A program made the translations under genes and the position numbers. The notes under the pieces were generated by a model. The model was not told the origin of the DNA. It made no database searches and saw only the letters and a program-made list of their open reading frames with translations. From Sphingomonas sp. SUN019 (GTDB lineage: Bacteria > Pseudomonadota > Alphaproteobacteria > Sphingomonadales > Sphingomonadaceae): a stretch of 64,000 bases of DNA. This document shows positions 27,054 to 37,672 of the stretch, in pieces. The DNA lies in NCBI RefSeq assembly GCF_024758705.1, contig NZ_CP096971.1:1240001-1304000 (forward strand). Direction: 5' to 3'. How positions within the stretch are numbered: the first letter of the stretch is position 1; every line of letters starts with the position of its first letter.

Positions 27054-28127
27054 CTATGCCGCCACCACATAAGGCATCGACAAATCCACCGTGAAGCCGC
27101 CGTCGCGACCCTTGTAGGGCCGAAATACCGCGGCGTCACCGAAGCGGGCGACCAGGCGTGCTTCTACGTTGGCGAGACCGACGCCGGTGCCGCGCGGACT
27201 GCGCGGGACGCCGTCGCCGGCACTGTTACGCACCGCGATCTTCAGGAACCCCGCCTCCACCCGCGCCGCAATGACCAGAATGACCGGACACATGCTGGGT
27301 GATACCGCGTATTTCAGGACGTTTTCGACCAGTGGCTGAAGGATCAGGCTCGGCACCAGTCCGCGACCCGCATCCTCGCTCACCTGGATTTCGATCCGCA
27401 ATCGTTCGGCGAAGCGAACCGATTCGATACCGAGGTAGAGCGATTGCAGTTCGATCTCACGCGCCAGCGCGATGTCGTCCTGCGGATCGAGCGAGAGCGA
27501 CGCGCGCAGGAAATCGGCGAGGTTTTCGACCATTGCTTCGGCGGCGCGCGCGTCGGGTCGCCCGATCAGCGCCGCCACCGAATTCAGCGTGTTGAACATG
27601 AAGTGCGGGTTAAGCTGATACCGGAGCGCGCGCATCTGCGCTGTATCCGCCTCGTGCCGCAGTTGCGCGATGCGACGATCGCGTTGGCCAGCCTGGAAGC
27701 TGTACGACAGGACCAGCAGCAATCCCGACAGCGCCGCATAGCACCAAAACCACTGTATGACCGCCATGAAATAGCTCGCAAGATCGGCCTCCATTCGATT
27801 CACGTCGCGCATGAACAGATCGAAGATCGCGAAGTTGCCCGCGGCATGGAGCACGCACGCGAGCAATGCGGCGATCACGGTGACGACGATCTGCCCGCGC
27901 GGCGCGACGTTCCGATACCGTCGCAGCACGGCGGCGATCACGAAAGATAACGTTATCCCAATCAGTGTTACACAGGCGCGCGGCAAGAGATAGGAAGCGT
28001 CGTCCTTGGGTTCCATCAGCATCTGCTGCGCCGTCAGCAGGCTATATTGGGCGATCCAGAACAGCAGGATCGTCCAGGTCGTACCGGCCGACGCCGACAT
28101 GCGCGTTCTGATCATCTGTATGATCAT
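27054..28127 (-). CDS. LytS/YehU-type membrane sensor histidine kinase
   Basis: Four hydrophobic segments are followed by the His_kinase motif LRYQLNPHFMFNTLN, in which the His is phosphorylated, and an HATPase domain (LILQPLVENVLKYAVS, GTGVGLANVEARL). There is no extracellular sensor domain, so the membrane part itself probably senses. The ATG at 28127 has GGGAA upstream; the open frame extends further but is not needed. The pair may control the TonB-like gene and receptor that diverge from it. Confidence 0.85.
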   Translation of the reverse strand: MIIQMIRTRMSASAGTTWTILLFWIAQYSLLTAQQMLMEPKDDASYLLPRACVTLIGITLSFVIAAVLRRYRNVAPRGQIVVTVIAALLACVLHAAGNFAIFDLFMRDVNRMEADLASYFMAVIQWFWCYAALSGLLLVLSYSFQAGQRDRRIAQLRHEADTAQMRALRYQLNPHFMFNTLNSVAALIGRPDARAAEAMVENLADFLRASLSLDPQDDIALAREIELQSLYLGIESVRFAERLRIEIQVSEDAGRGLVPSLILQPLVENVLKYAVSPSMCPVILVIAARVEAGFLKIAVRNSAGDGVPRSPRGTGVGLANVEARLVARFGDAAVFRPYKGRDGGFTVDLSMPYVVAA

Positions 28128-28594
28128 GTTCCCAAAGATGAGACAAAAAGACGTATCCGGCAACGTGTCGGACAAGGTGCAGGACGCACCGGACACAATG
28201 GCCCATCTATTCGATCGGCGGCGCGCGATGCTGCGGAGCGCCGCACTCGGTCTGCCGACGCGCCGCGCCGCTACGAACGACCCGTATATGCGGTCAAACG
28301 ATCCGTTCGAGTCTCGACCGTGATCAAACGGGGACCGAACTCGGCAACGGGCTAAGGTGTATTATCAATCCATAACACTAAAAAGGTCGTTCATCGTGGT
28401 CGTGTCGTTCGGTGCAAATTATAGGAAGGTCGCAGCACTTCGGTCGCAATGATGGTTTCGGGGCGTACAAGCGGCGATGCGACTTCCATCGGCGATCGAC
28501 GGGAGCGCTTCAGTCGACCGAGAGCGCGATGATGACCCAGGGCATTGCTCCTTGTGCGTATCGCGAGATCGACGCCGGGCTTGGGGAATGTGCC

Positions 28595-29122
28595 ATGAAA
28601 ATCGCGCTATATCTCGCCATTGGTTGTGGAATGCTGGCGGCGACGCCGACACAGGCGAAACCACAGGACAAATCCCAACAGAACAAATCAATCGTCATCG
28701 TCGGCGAGCGGATGACCTTTCCACAATGGTCGAAGCGCATGACGAACGTACTCGAAAGTCGGATGAACTATCCGAGCTATCTGACCCGCGCGACACCGCG
28801 CGAAGGGGTTGTGCGCGTCAGCTTTTTGTGCGGCGACAACGGAAAACCTACCGCGGTAACGCTGCGGGATTCGTCGGGTTTCCGCGAAATCGACAATGCG
28901 GCGCTGCGCGCGGTGAAGCAGATTCCGACGCTGCATCCGCTCGCCGAAGGGCTGGATCACGGGCAACGCTATCAGGCGGTGCTGCTCTTCGCGAAAGATC
29001 AGAGCAGCTATGATCGGCAGGTCGCCGCGATCCGCGATGACGCCGACCGACGAAACGCGTGGTTCGGCAACCGGAGCGCACAGGTTGCGATGGGGGTGAG
29101 CCTGATGCCACCGGTGGGGTGA
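28595..29122 (+). CDS. Periplasmic TonB-C-terminal-like protein
   Basis: A signal peptide (MKIALYLAIGCGMLAATPTQA) precedes a TonB-type C-terminal domain: YPSYLTRATPREGVVRVSFLC, GDNGKPTAVTLRDSSG and AALRAVKQIPTLHPL. There is no N-terminal membrane anchor of normal TonB, so it cannot span the inner membrane. GGGGA precedes the ATG. It lies between the divergent kinase and a TonB-dependent receptor and may modulate that receptor. Confidence 0.7.
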   Translation: MKIALYLAIGCGMLAATPTQAKPQDKSQQNKSIVIVGERMTFPQWSKRMTNVLESRMNYPSYLTRATPREGVVRVSFLCGDNGKPTAVTLRDSSGFREIDNAALRAVKQIPTLHPLAEGLDHGQRYQAVLLFAKDQSSYDRQVAAIRDDADRRNAWFGNRSAQVAMGVSLMPPVG

Positions 29123-29219
29123 TGGCGCGGTTGGCGGGGACGGCCGCAGGTCGCCCCGTTCACCGGCAGGCAGTGCGTGCAGGGGGGCGCCAGTGCGTTT
29201 TGAATGGGGGCGATTGAAG

Positions 29220-32192
29220 ATGCCAAGGGCTTCGGCGATCATGCTCGGCAGTTCAGTGGCGAGCGTTGCGCTTGCCACCGTCTGCCTTGCCCAGACAATT
29301 CCGGATCAGGCCCTGGATCAGATCGGCGCTGTAGCGGCGGCCCCGGATTACGAAACGTCCGACATCATCGTGACGGGCACGCGCATCACGCGTCCGGATT
29401 ATGAATTGCCCAATCCGATCCAGTCGTTCGGCGCGGCGCAGATCGACCAGTCGGGCAAGACCAACATCACCGATTTTTTGACCCAGACGCCCGCGCTGAT
29501 CGGGTCGTCCGACAGCAACGCGAATGCTGGCTCGAACGCCGGGATTGGCACGACCGGGATCAACCTGCTGAACCTGCGCAACCTCGGCACGAACCGCACG
29601 CTGGTGCTAGTCAACGGTCGCCGCCATGTTGCCGCCGTACCGGGCGGTGCGGACGTCGACGTCAACACCATTCCGGTCGACCTGATCGACCGCGTCGACA
29701 TCGTGACCGGCGGCGCGTCCGCAATCTATGGCGCGGATGCGGTGACCGGGGTCGTCAATTTCGTTCTGAAGCGCAATTTCGACGGGATCACCGCGCGTGC
29801 GCAGGCCGGAATTTCGGAACGCGGCGACGCGGGCAAACGCTTCGCCTCGATCACCGTGGGGCGCAACTTCGTTGGAGACACGGGCAACATCGCGCTCAAC
29901 TACGAATACAGCAAGGAGGACCGGCTCGACTCGCAAAGGCGCACGCGCAACCTGAGCCGCAATCGTACGACCTTCCAGAATAATCCCGATGATCCTGATG
30001 ACGATCCCAACGTTCCCGACAACATTCCGCTGACCGACGTCCGCTTCTTCGACAGCGCGCGGGGTGGCGGCATCGACAGCGATTTTGACGGGGTCCCCGA
30101 TTTCAACTTCGATGGATCACCGTGGGATCCGGGGCGCTTCGCCCCGCCATTCTTTCAGCAGGGCGGGTCGGGAACGCCGCGCGCAGACTATATCGGCGAT
30201 CTGCTGCCGTCGATCGAGCGTCATTCGGTCAACGCCCTCGGCCATGTCTCGATCACGCCAGCGGTGAACTTCTTCGTGGAGGGCAAATATGTCCACACGA
30301 AGAGTTTTTCGATCAGCCAGCCGACATTCGATTTTTCGGTGCTGATCCAGCCCGACAACCCGTATCTGCCCGCTTCGCTGCGCGACATCGCGATCGCGAA
30401 CGAGGGCGTGCTGGTCAACCGCGACAATTTCGATCTCGGCACTCGCGGTGAGGATATTACCCGCCGGACGATCCGCTCGGTCGTCGGGTTCGACGGCAAG
30501 GTCACCGATCACGCGCGGTTCGAGGTCAGCTATGTTCATGGCGAAACGAAGGTAAACAACAACCAGCTGGGTAATCGCTTCAACGACCGCTTCTATTCGG
30601 CGGTCGATGCGGTGGTCAATCCGGCGACGGGGGCGGTCACCTGCCGGTCGAACCTTGACCCGACCGCGCTTCCCGGCCAGCCCTTCGCCAATCCGGGGAT
30701 CACCAATTTCGGATCGTTCACGCCCGGTCCGAACAGCGGCTGTGTGTCGCTCAACCTGTTCGGCGAGGGATCGCCGAGTCCCGCTGCGGTCGCCTTCGTC
30801 ACGACCACCAGCACCGCGCGATCGCGGCTGACGCAACACGTCTTGTCGGGATCGATCAGCGGCGATTTCGGCGAACTCTTCGCGCTGCCCGGTGGCCCGG
30901 TCAGCTTCGCGATCGGCGCGGAATATCGTCGCGAGGCCAGCCGTTCGACCCCCGCGCCGGAGGATACCGCGGGCTTCACCTTCAACAATGTCCTGAGCCC
31001 GTCCCGCGGCCATTTCGACGTGAAGGAAATCTTCGCAGAGCTGAACGCGCCGCTGCTGAAGCACGTGCCGTTCGCCGACGAACTCGCCTTCGGGGCGGCG
31101 ATCCGCTTTTCCGATTACAGCACGATCGGCCGCACGACGACGTGGAAGGTCGACGCCCGGTGGTCGCCGATCCCCGACATCAGCTTTCGCGGCACCTATG
31201 CGGAAGCGGTGCGTGCGCCGAACATCGGCGAGCTGTTCAACCCGGCGAACCAGACGTTCCAGTTCATCAACGATCCGTGCGACATCGCCAACATCAACAA
31301 CGGTGCGCCTAGCCGCACCGCCAATTGCGCGGCGCTGCTGACCGCCGCCGGGGCCGACCCGGTGACGTTTGTCGACCCGAATTCGGCTTCGGTGGCCGGC
31401 AATCAGGCTGGCAACACCGATCTGATCGAGGAAACGGCGAAGACCAAGACGGTCGGCATCGTGCTGCGCCCGCGGTTCCTGCCCGGTCTGTCGGCGTCGA
31501 TCGACGGTTATGACATTAAGCTTGCCAACGCGATTACGACGGTCACCGCGCAACGGCTGTCCGAACTGTGCGTCGATCAGGCGACACTCGACAATCAATT
31601 CTGCCCCGGCCTGACCCGTGCGGTCGGCGGCGCGACGCCGGGCCGGATCACGAACTTCACGCTGATCCCGCAGAATGTCGCAGATTTCCGGACCCGCGGT
31701 ATCGATCTCAACCTCAACTACCGCTTCACCATCGGTGATATCGGCACCTTCAACCTGCGTGCGGTCGGCGGCTATCTCGATCGGCTGACATTCATCGGGT
31801 CGCCCGGCGCGACGCCGACCAATGAACGCAACCAGTCGCTCACGACCAACGGCGGAGCGGCCCCGAAATGGCTGGTCAACCTCGACGCGACGTGGACCAA
31901 TGGACCGCTCACGGTGAACTACGGCCTCAATTATTTCGGCAGGACGCTGCGTTTCGAACGCACCACCAGCGGCGGCGACCCGGATTACGTTGACCCACAA
32001 TATTTCTACATCAAGCCGCGGTGGGAGCATGACGTGCAGGTCAGCGTCGACGCGGGTGATCGCTTCACCTTCTACGTCGGTGCCAATAATGTATTCGACC
32101 AGCAACCGGATTTCGCCAGCCTGTTCTATCCGGTGTCAGGCGTCGGACGATTCATCTACGCCGGCGCCAAGGTGCAGATTTCGTCGAACTAG
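29220..32192 (+). CDS. TonB-dependent receptor
   Basis: A 990-residue outer-membrane receptor. After a signal peptide (SVASVALATVCLAQ) comes a TonB box-like SDIIVTGTRI, a plug domain (LNLRNLGTNRTLVLVNGRR, GASAIYGADAVTGVVNFVLK) and a 22-strand barrel ending in GRFIYAGAKVQI, with NVFDQQPDF near the end. It has no STN signalling domain. Substrate unknown; sphingomonad receptors of this class often take up glycans or aromatic compounds. The GTG at 29193 is an alternative start. Confidence 0.9.
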   Translation: MPRASAIMLGSSVASVALATVCLAQTIPDQALDQIGAVAAAPDYETSDIIVTGTRITRPDYELPNPIQSFGAAQIDQSGKTNITDFLTQTPALIGSSDSNANAGSNAGIGTTGINLLNLRNLGTNRTLVLVNGRRHVAAVPGGADVDVNTIPVDLIDRVDIVTGGASAIYGADAVTGVVNFVLKRNFDGITARAQAGISERGDAGKRFASITVGRNFVGDTGNIALNYEYSKEDRLDSQRRTRNLSRNRTTFQNNPDDPDDDPNVPDNIPLTDVRFFDSARGGGIDSDFDGVPDFNFDGSPWDPGRFAPPFFQQGGSGTPRADYIGDLLPSIERHSVNALGHVSITPAVNFFVEGKYVHTKSFSISQPTFDFSVLIQPDNPYLPASLRDIAIANEGVLVNRDNFDLGTRGEDITRRTIRSVVGFDGKVTDHARFEVSYVHGETKVNNNQLGNRFNDRFYSAVDAVVNPATGAVTCRSNLDPTALPGQPFANPGITNFGSFTPGPNSGCVSLNLFGEGSPSPAAVAFVTTTSTARSRLTQHVLSGSISGDFGELFALPGGPVSFAIGAEYRREASRSTPAPEDTAGFTFNNVLSPSRGHFDVKEIFAELNAPLLKHVPFADELAFGAAIRFSDYSTIGRTTTWKVDARWSPIPDISFRGTYAEAVRAPNIGELFNPANQTFQFINDPCDIANINNGAPSRTANCAALLTAAGADPVTFVDPNSASVAGNQAGNTDLIEETAKTKTVGIVLRPRFLPGLSASIDGYDIKLANAITTVTAQRLSELCVDQATLDNQFCPGLTRAVGGATPGRITNFTLIPQNVADFRTRGIDLNLNYRFTIGDIGTFNLRAVGGYLDRLTFIGSPGATPTNERNQSLTTNGGAAPKWLVNLDATWTNGPLTVNYGLNYFGRTLRFERTTSGGDPDYVDPQYFYIKPRWEHDVQVSVDAGDRFTFYVGANNVFDQQPDFASLFYPVSGVGRFIYAGAKVQISSN

Positions 32193-33230
32193 GAAAGTCG
32201 CCTAGCGTGTTGTCTCGACAACCTCGCCAAGCAAGGAAGTCCCAGCCGATTTCTTGGCGGATGTCTCATTGAGACGGACTTGAGCGGCGCTTCGGCTTCG
32301 AAATCTACGGCTACTTGTTTGCAGACTTCGCCCTCAAAACAGAAGGGCGGCTGAGGGCCAAACCGAGTCGAAATCAGAGCCTGAATGAGCGTCCGGTTTC
32401 GGGAAGCCGCACGACGGCGCTGAATGCCAACAACTGGCTCGTTCTGGAGCAAGACCGCTCGTCGGCTTGCTCAAAGCGGACTCCCGTGGCCCATAAAAAC
32501 TCGCAAACTGTACGGGTCGAATGTGGGCATTGTTTACGCGACTGTACGAAGAAGCGCAGAAACTGAATATTCTGGATTAATGCTGGGGACCCATACGCGG
32601 CTTAAACCCGTGTTTCATCTTGGACCCAAAATCTCCTGCATACTCAACCTCCATCCCCACCTTCGCCCGCCGATTTGCTTGTTTCAGCTCCATGACTTGC
32701 GAGAAAAGGGGGAACTGCCCGACCGCGAACGAGGATGCTATAATCGATTCGTCTAGCAAGCGTACTTCCAAAAGCACGTTTTCATCTCCATGCAACTAAC
32801 TCGCTGTTCGGCAAGCACTACTTCAGACGTGTGGCCGGGGCTTTGACGACGACAGTTGCAGGCGGGATATTTGGCCTTTGCGTGGCCAGTGTGCTGGTGC
32901 TTGAGAGGAAGCGCCCGGGAGTTAGAAAGAACGGCCGAGATGACGTTAATATCAAGCGTCCGGTCCCAAAGCGTTTGGCTTTCAATCTGCTATCGATCAA
33001 ACTCTCCAGTCCAAACGGTGTAGCCCCGGCACGCGATCACCAACCTGACGATGCAGGGTAAGTCTTACGCCCCGACCACTGATTGATCGCAAAAAGCGCG
33101 CAGCGCGGCTCATTCGTACCTTGGTCGATCTGCCAACACCGACACGATTGCGATACCGAGTCGTTCCGGCCAGCGCATGCGCCCGCTTACCGAACGCCTT
33201 TTGGCGTAGCGAAAAATAGGAGTGAGCTAA
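32193..33230. other. AT-richer intergenic region of about 1 kb
   Basis: No supported gene was seen. A minus-strand frame at 32577-32795 (about 72 residues, containing QVMELKQANRRAK) starts at TTG without a good ribosome binding site and is weak. The stretch includes GAATGAGCGTCCG (32383-32395), which recurs at 38874-38886. It may hold decayed DNA and the promoter of the RTX gene. Confidence 0.45.
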
Positions 33231-35141
33231 ATGCCGTTCAGAATTGGCAGCGAGTTCCTTGTCAACATTGGCAACACCTTCGGTATTCAGGACACGCCTG
33301 ACATCGGAGGCGCCGCCGATGGCGGCTTTGTCGTAACTTGGCGCAGCGAGTTCAGATCGGGTGGTTTGGACAATCTCGATTTCGAGATACAGGCGCGCGC
33401 GCTCTTGCCCGGGCAGGTGATCGCCAACGAGTTTCGAGTCAACAAACTCACCACCGACTCCCAGTTCAGTCCATCAGTGACGGCGCGTGCCGATGGCGGA
33501 TTCGCGATCGCCTATAGCAGCGGCGAGGAAAATAGCCTGCCGGGCACGTCGGTGAACACTCAATATCTTGATGCAAACGGAAAGGCGACGGGGCCTGAGC
33601 TCTTTACAGAATATGACTATTATCACCGCGTCCCCGAGGTTGCGTCCTTTAGGGACGGCGGCGTCGTGACCGTTTGGGGCGGCGAATCCAGCGGCGAGGG
33701 CGAAGTGCGGTTTTCCACCGGCGTGGTCCAATCGCGCTTTTCCTACGGTTGGGACAGCGGCGTCGACACCAAGGCGGTGGCGACACTATCCGACACGGAT
33801 TTTGTCGTGACGTGGTTTGGCTACCGGGACGAAGCGGACGCCATGGAAGGCGGTACGCCTGCCTTCTACGCACAAATCCTTCGGCGCGATGGGACAGGCG
33901 GCGTGACCTTTGAGATCGGCGATGCCAAGGGCGGCCAACCGGATTCCTCCATCACCCAGCTATCGAATGGCAATTTCGTCGTCGTGTGGTGCGATGGCAC
34001 GTTTGGGGACGATCCGGTCAGCGACCCCGGCGCGGATGTTAAGGCCCGAATTTTCGACGTCGGAGGCCAGGCGGTAACAGACGCCTTCACCGTCAACACC
34101 GGGATCGCCGCCGATCAGTTCAACCCCGATGTAGCCGCGCTTTCTGGCGGACGATTTGTCATTGTTTGGCAAAATGGGGCCGAGGCGCCTGGCGTACCCG
34201 CACCTGCGTCGACAATCCGCGCACAGGTGTTCGACGCGGATGGCGCGCGGTTCGACGAAGAGTTTCAGGTCAACGCGCCCTCCGTTATAAACAGCGGAGA
34301 TCCGAGCGTTACGAGCTTGGGCGGCGATCGCTTTGCGGTCGCCTGGACCGGCGACGAGGCCGATCTGGGCTCTGATGGCGGGATCAAAGTTCAGCTCTTT
34401 GCGGCGGACGGCGCGCCGCCAGCGGAGAAGATCAAGGGAACCGGCGGCAATGATCAGTTGACCGGCGGATTCGGCGACGACCAGATCAGCGGCGAAAAGG
34501 GCGTCGACGCGATCTTTGCGGGTTTTGGCGCGGACCTGGTGTTCGGCGACAAGGGCGAAGACGCGCTCTACGGCGGCGGGGGTGACGACAGAGTGTTTGG
34601 CGGCTGGCAGAGCGATGCGATCTACGGCGAGCTCGGGGACGATACCCTTTACGGCGACGTCGGTGTCATCTCGGCGGGCAGCCGGGGTGCAAACGACCGC
34701 CTGTTCGGCGGTGATGGCGACGACACCTTATATGGTGATGCGGTCACAATTACCGCGGGCGGACGGGGCGGGAACGACATATTGCTGGGCGGACGTGGTG
34801 CCGACAAACTGTATGGCGATGGCGGTTCGGGAGCTGGCGTGGCAGCAGCGAATGGCGATGATAAGCTCGATGGAGGCGACGGCAATGACGAGCTATGGGG
34901 CGGTGGGGGCAACGACCGCTTCGTGTTTACCGGGTTGTCCGGCTCAGACGTCATCTGGGACTTCGGGCAACGTCCCGACAATGATGATGTGATCGATTTA
35001 CGAGCGACCGAAGCTGCCGACCCTACCAATGGCGGGCTTCAGATCTTTTATGTTGATGGCAATGCCGAGCTGCATTTCAATGGCGGCGTCATCACAGTAA
35101 TGAACGTCACGGCTTTTAGCGCGTCGGATATTTTATTTTAA
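33231..35141 (+). CDS. RTX calcium-binding secreted protein
   Basis: The first 400 residues are repeated beta units (GGFVVTW, GNFVVVW, GGRFVIVW, DRFAVAW), a bladed or filamentous scaffold. Residues about 400-560 carry tandem RTX nonapeptides such as GGNDQLTGG, GDDRVFGG and GGDGNDELWGG. The C-terminal part (FGQRPDNDDVIDLRATE...ILF) resembles a type I secretion signal. It would bind Ca2+ outside the cell. TAGGAG precedes the ATG. No ABC exporter genes are nearby, so the secretion system must be elsewhere. Confidence 0.85.
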   Translation: MPFRIGSEFLVNIGNTFGIQDTPDIGGAADGGFVVTWRSEFRSGGLDNLDFEIQARALLPGQVIANEFRVNKLTTDSQFSPSVTARADGGFAIAYSSGEENSLPGTSVNTQYLDANGKATGPELFTEYDYYHRVPEVASFRDGGVVTVWGGESSGEGEVRFSTGVVQSRFSYGWDSGVDTKAVATLSDTDFVVTWFGYRDEADAMEGGTPAFYAQILRRDGTGGVTFEIGDAKGGQPDSSITQLSNGNFVVVWCDGTFGDDPVSDPGADVKARIFDVGGQAVTDAFTVNTGIAADQFNPDVAALSGGRFVIVWQNGAEAPGVPAPASTIRAQVFDADGARFDEEFQVNAPSVINSGDPSVTSLGGDRFAVAWTGDEADLGSDGGIKVQLFAADGAPPAEKIKGTGGNDQLTGGFGDDQISGEKGVDAIFAGFGADLVFGDKGEDALYGGGGDDRVFGGWQSDAIYGELGDDTLYGDVGVISAGSRGANDRLFGGDGDDTLYGDAVTITAGGRGGNDILLGGRGADKLYGDGGSGAGVAAANGDDKLDGGDGNDELWGGGGNDRFVFTGLSGSDVIWDFGQRPDNDDVIDLRATEAADPTNGGLQIFYVDGNAELHFNGGVITVMNVTAFSASDILF

Positions 35142-35413
35142 GCGATCGCGGCGTGAGCAATCATGCTTCGCCGAGAGTGTGGGCCGAGCCAATTCAGGCA
35201 ATAATGGATGCCCGTTGACTTGCGCTCCCAGAAACGATGCCGGTGGTACGTTAGCTCGTCAGATGAAGACGAGTGATGTGGCGAGGCCGATCTCGCCGGG
35301 GTCGGATCGTTGGCGCGCTGCGCGGCTGCGGGAGCGACCGCACTTCGCGTTCTCGGCAGGCGTTGATTTCCCAGCCAATCCGAGATTGAACCGGACCAAT
35401 CAGCCACGAGCAG

Positions 35414-36700
35414 TCAGTCGCCCTTCGGCCCGAGATAGGAGTCGCCGTACACCGCGCGCCGGAAGTCTCGATGGAGCGTACCGTCAAAGGGGAAGACCTG
35501 TACGAGGAAGACTGCGGTGAGATTGTTTACGGGATCAACCCAGAATAGCGTCGAGGCCCTTCCGTCCCAAAAATACTCGCCGAGAGCACCTCGGTTTTCG
35601 CTCGCGACTCTCGGCTGACCGGTGCGGACGAAAAAGTCGATACCGAACCCTCCGTTGCCCTTGCTGGGCAACCACGAGCGTTCCGTAACGAGGGGGTCGA
35701 GCTGATCGGTAGCCATAAGCTTTACGGTCGATGGCTTGAGTATGCGCACGCCGTCGAGGCTGCCGTTGTTCAACAGCATGCGCGCAAAGCGCATATAGTC
35801 GTCGGCCGACGAGACTATCCCGGCGCCGCCCATCGTGAGCTTTCGGTCCGAAGTAAAATTCAGGCCGCGCTGCTCCTGCTCGGATACTCGCTGAAGTTTT
35901 CCATCCGAGCTTTTTTCATACAGTGCGGCAAGTCTGGGGAAGCGATTTTCGGGTTGCGTCCATGCGCTTTCCCTCATGCCAAGCGGCGCGAAGATTTGCT
36001 GGCGGACGTAGCTCTCGAACGGAACTCCCGTGAGTTTTTCAACAAGAAGAGCCTGCACATCTACTGCGGCACTGTAGTGCCACCGTCGACCTGGATCGAA
36101 AAGCAATGGCACCTTGGCAAGCCGGCGGCCGAACTCGGCCAGATCATGATCGGCTTTCAAGGGGTCGAACCGCGACCATTCCATCCCAGGATAATCTTCT
36201 CCAGCGCCGTAGCCGAAGCCAGCGGTGTGTCGAAGGATGTCGCGAATCAGGATGGAACGATCTGGTGCCCGCAAGACTGGTTTGCCCGCCGCATCGACGC
36301 CCGCGAACACTTTGGTCTGACCGAATTCGGGCAGATAGAGCGCAAGCGGATCGTCGAGTCTGAATCTTCCCTGCTCCCACAGCTTCATTAAAGCGACACC
36401 GGTGACCGGCTTGGTCATGGAATATATCTGGACCAGCGTATCGCGTCGCATGGGGCGTTGGGCCTCGCGATCGGCTCGACCCGCGGTTCCGAAATAGACC
36501 TCGCGGCCGTCCTCCCAAAGCAGGGCGGAGACGCCCACGGCACGCCCGCTGGACACCATGTCGGCAAGCGCTCGATCGATTCGCGCCTTATCGATCCGAA
36601 ATTTGCTCGACACCGCTGTGGCACCCGTCGGAGCGTCAGCGTGCGTAGCGGACGGAATCGCCAGAACAAACGCCGCAACGCACAGAAGCAGTGATTTCAT
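35414..36700 (-). CDS. Periplasmic serine hydrolase, beta-lactamase/EstB family
   Basis: After a signal peptide (LLLCVAAFVLAIPSATHA) the class C beta-lactamase fold shows SMTK (Ser94 and Lys97), WHYSAAVD as the Tyr motif, and the C-terminal GEYFWDGRASTLFWVDP strand. The family includes carboxylesterases, D-aminopeptidases and transpeptidase-like enzymes; the substrate cannot be told. It stands alone on the minus strand. Confidence 0.85.
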   Translation of the reverse strand: MKSLLLCVAAFVLAIPSATHADAPTGATAVSSKFRIDKARIDRALADMVSSGRAVGVSALLWEDGREVYFGTAGRADREAQRPMRRDTLVQIYSMTKPVTGVALMKLWEQGRFRLDDPLALYLPEFGQTKVFAGVDAAGKPVLRAPDRSILIRDILRHTAGFGYGAGEDYPGMEWSRFDPLKADHDLAEFGRRLAKVPLLFDPGRRWHYSAAVDVQALLVEKLTGVPFESYVRQQIFAPLGMRESAWTQPENRFPRLAALYEKSSDGKLQRVSEQEQRGLNFTSDRKLTMGGAGIVSSADDYMRFARMLLNNGSLDGVRILKPSTVKLMATDQLDPLVTERSWLPSKGNGGFGIDFFVRTGQPRVASENRGALGEYFWDGRASTLFWVDPVNNLTAVFLVQVFPFDGTLHRDFRRAVYGDSYLGPKGD

Positions 36701-37021
36701 GAACGACCCTCAACGCCTTCTTACGCGGTTAGCGGGATTGTGTGTCGCTTGGAAGGTTGCGCGAATCCAGTTTGGCCGGTCAGCGAGACCGCAAGCCCGT
36801 AGGCCGCAAGCCGCGGGATCAAAACGCCAACGCGAAGTCGATGATCGGTGACAGACCACGGAGACGCCAAAACCTAGTCCAACAACGACATTCTTCCGAT
36901 TATTTCTCACAGAACGATCTCGGCGACTCCGAGTTTCGGTGACCGCAGGCTAATAACGCGATCGACGGCTGAATGACTATGGCGACGAAATGCTACTGTG
37001 CAAATTGCCTGCAAAATTCAG
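36701..37021. other. Intergenic gap without supported features
   Basis: No gene, repeat or clear hairpin was seen. It separates the serine hydrolase promoter from the truncated alpha/beta hydrolase piece. Confidence 0.4.
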
Positions 37022-37672
37022 CTATTCAGGCTCATATGCCAAAAGCATATGATCTCCACTTTCCAGCGACATTAGTTCTGCGCGCGGGATCGGTGTCGCC
37101 ATCTCTTCGGCGCATGAGTGCGGTATGATCCGGTCACCGAGACTGTGCGCGACAAGAGTTTCGGCGGTGATCCAGCCCAATTCCTCACGCAGATCGAGCG
37201 AGCGAAAGACCTCCTGAAGCGACTCGTTCAGGCCCATGATCGTGCTCAAACGCTGGCTGAACCAATCAATCATCGTGTCGCGCGCGCCGGGCCAGTACAG
37301 TGCGCCAAGCATGCGGCCGAACACCTCACGGTTACCGTCGCGGTAGATACGACCCATGTTGAGCAGCGACTTGCGGCGCTTGATTTCTTCGGGATCGCCG
37401 CGCACTTCGAACCCTGCGGCATAACCGCCGTACAGCACGAGTTTTCGGACGCGGTCGGGCTGCCGGGCGGCATAGGCAACTGCGACCAGCGCGCCGTGCG
37501 ACAGGCCCAGGATATCGAACCGGTCGACGCCCGACTGATCGACCACTGCGGCAAAATCTTTGAGAAGCGCGTCGAACGTCCACCGTGGTGGTTCGTGGTC
37601 CGATCGACCGACGCCACGCAGATGGCTACGAATAAGCCGGTGATGCCGTACCGCCTCGGTGGTCCAATGCCC
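37022..37672 (-). pseudogene. Alpha/beta hydrolase remnant
   Basis: The frame reads HWTTEAVRHHRLIRSHLRGVG, then WTFDALLKDFAAVVDQ, the nucleophile box GLSHGALVAVAYA, VRKLVLYGGYAAGF, and ends at GDHMLLAYEPE. This matches a hydrolase domain often attached to adenylate cyclase or LuxR proteins, but its beginning is missing and an in-frame TAG (37673-37675) cuts it from the preceding sequence. The C-terminus is also slightly short. An internal ATG at 37546 could still give a 174-residue product. Confidence 0.7.

Noticed and set aside
29123..29219. Cobalamin or other riboswitch before the TonB receptor
   Set aside because: Only GC-rich sequence; no conserved riboswitch core seen.
30117..32105. 662-residue minus-strand open frame opposite the TonB receptor
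   Set aside because: Arg/Asp-rich mirror of the receptor without recognisable features.
32577..32795. Possible 72-residue gene on the minus strand
   Set aside because: TTG start without ribosome binding site and no known family; left as a note in the gap.
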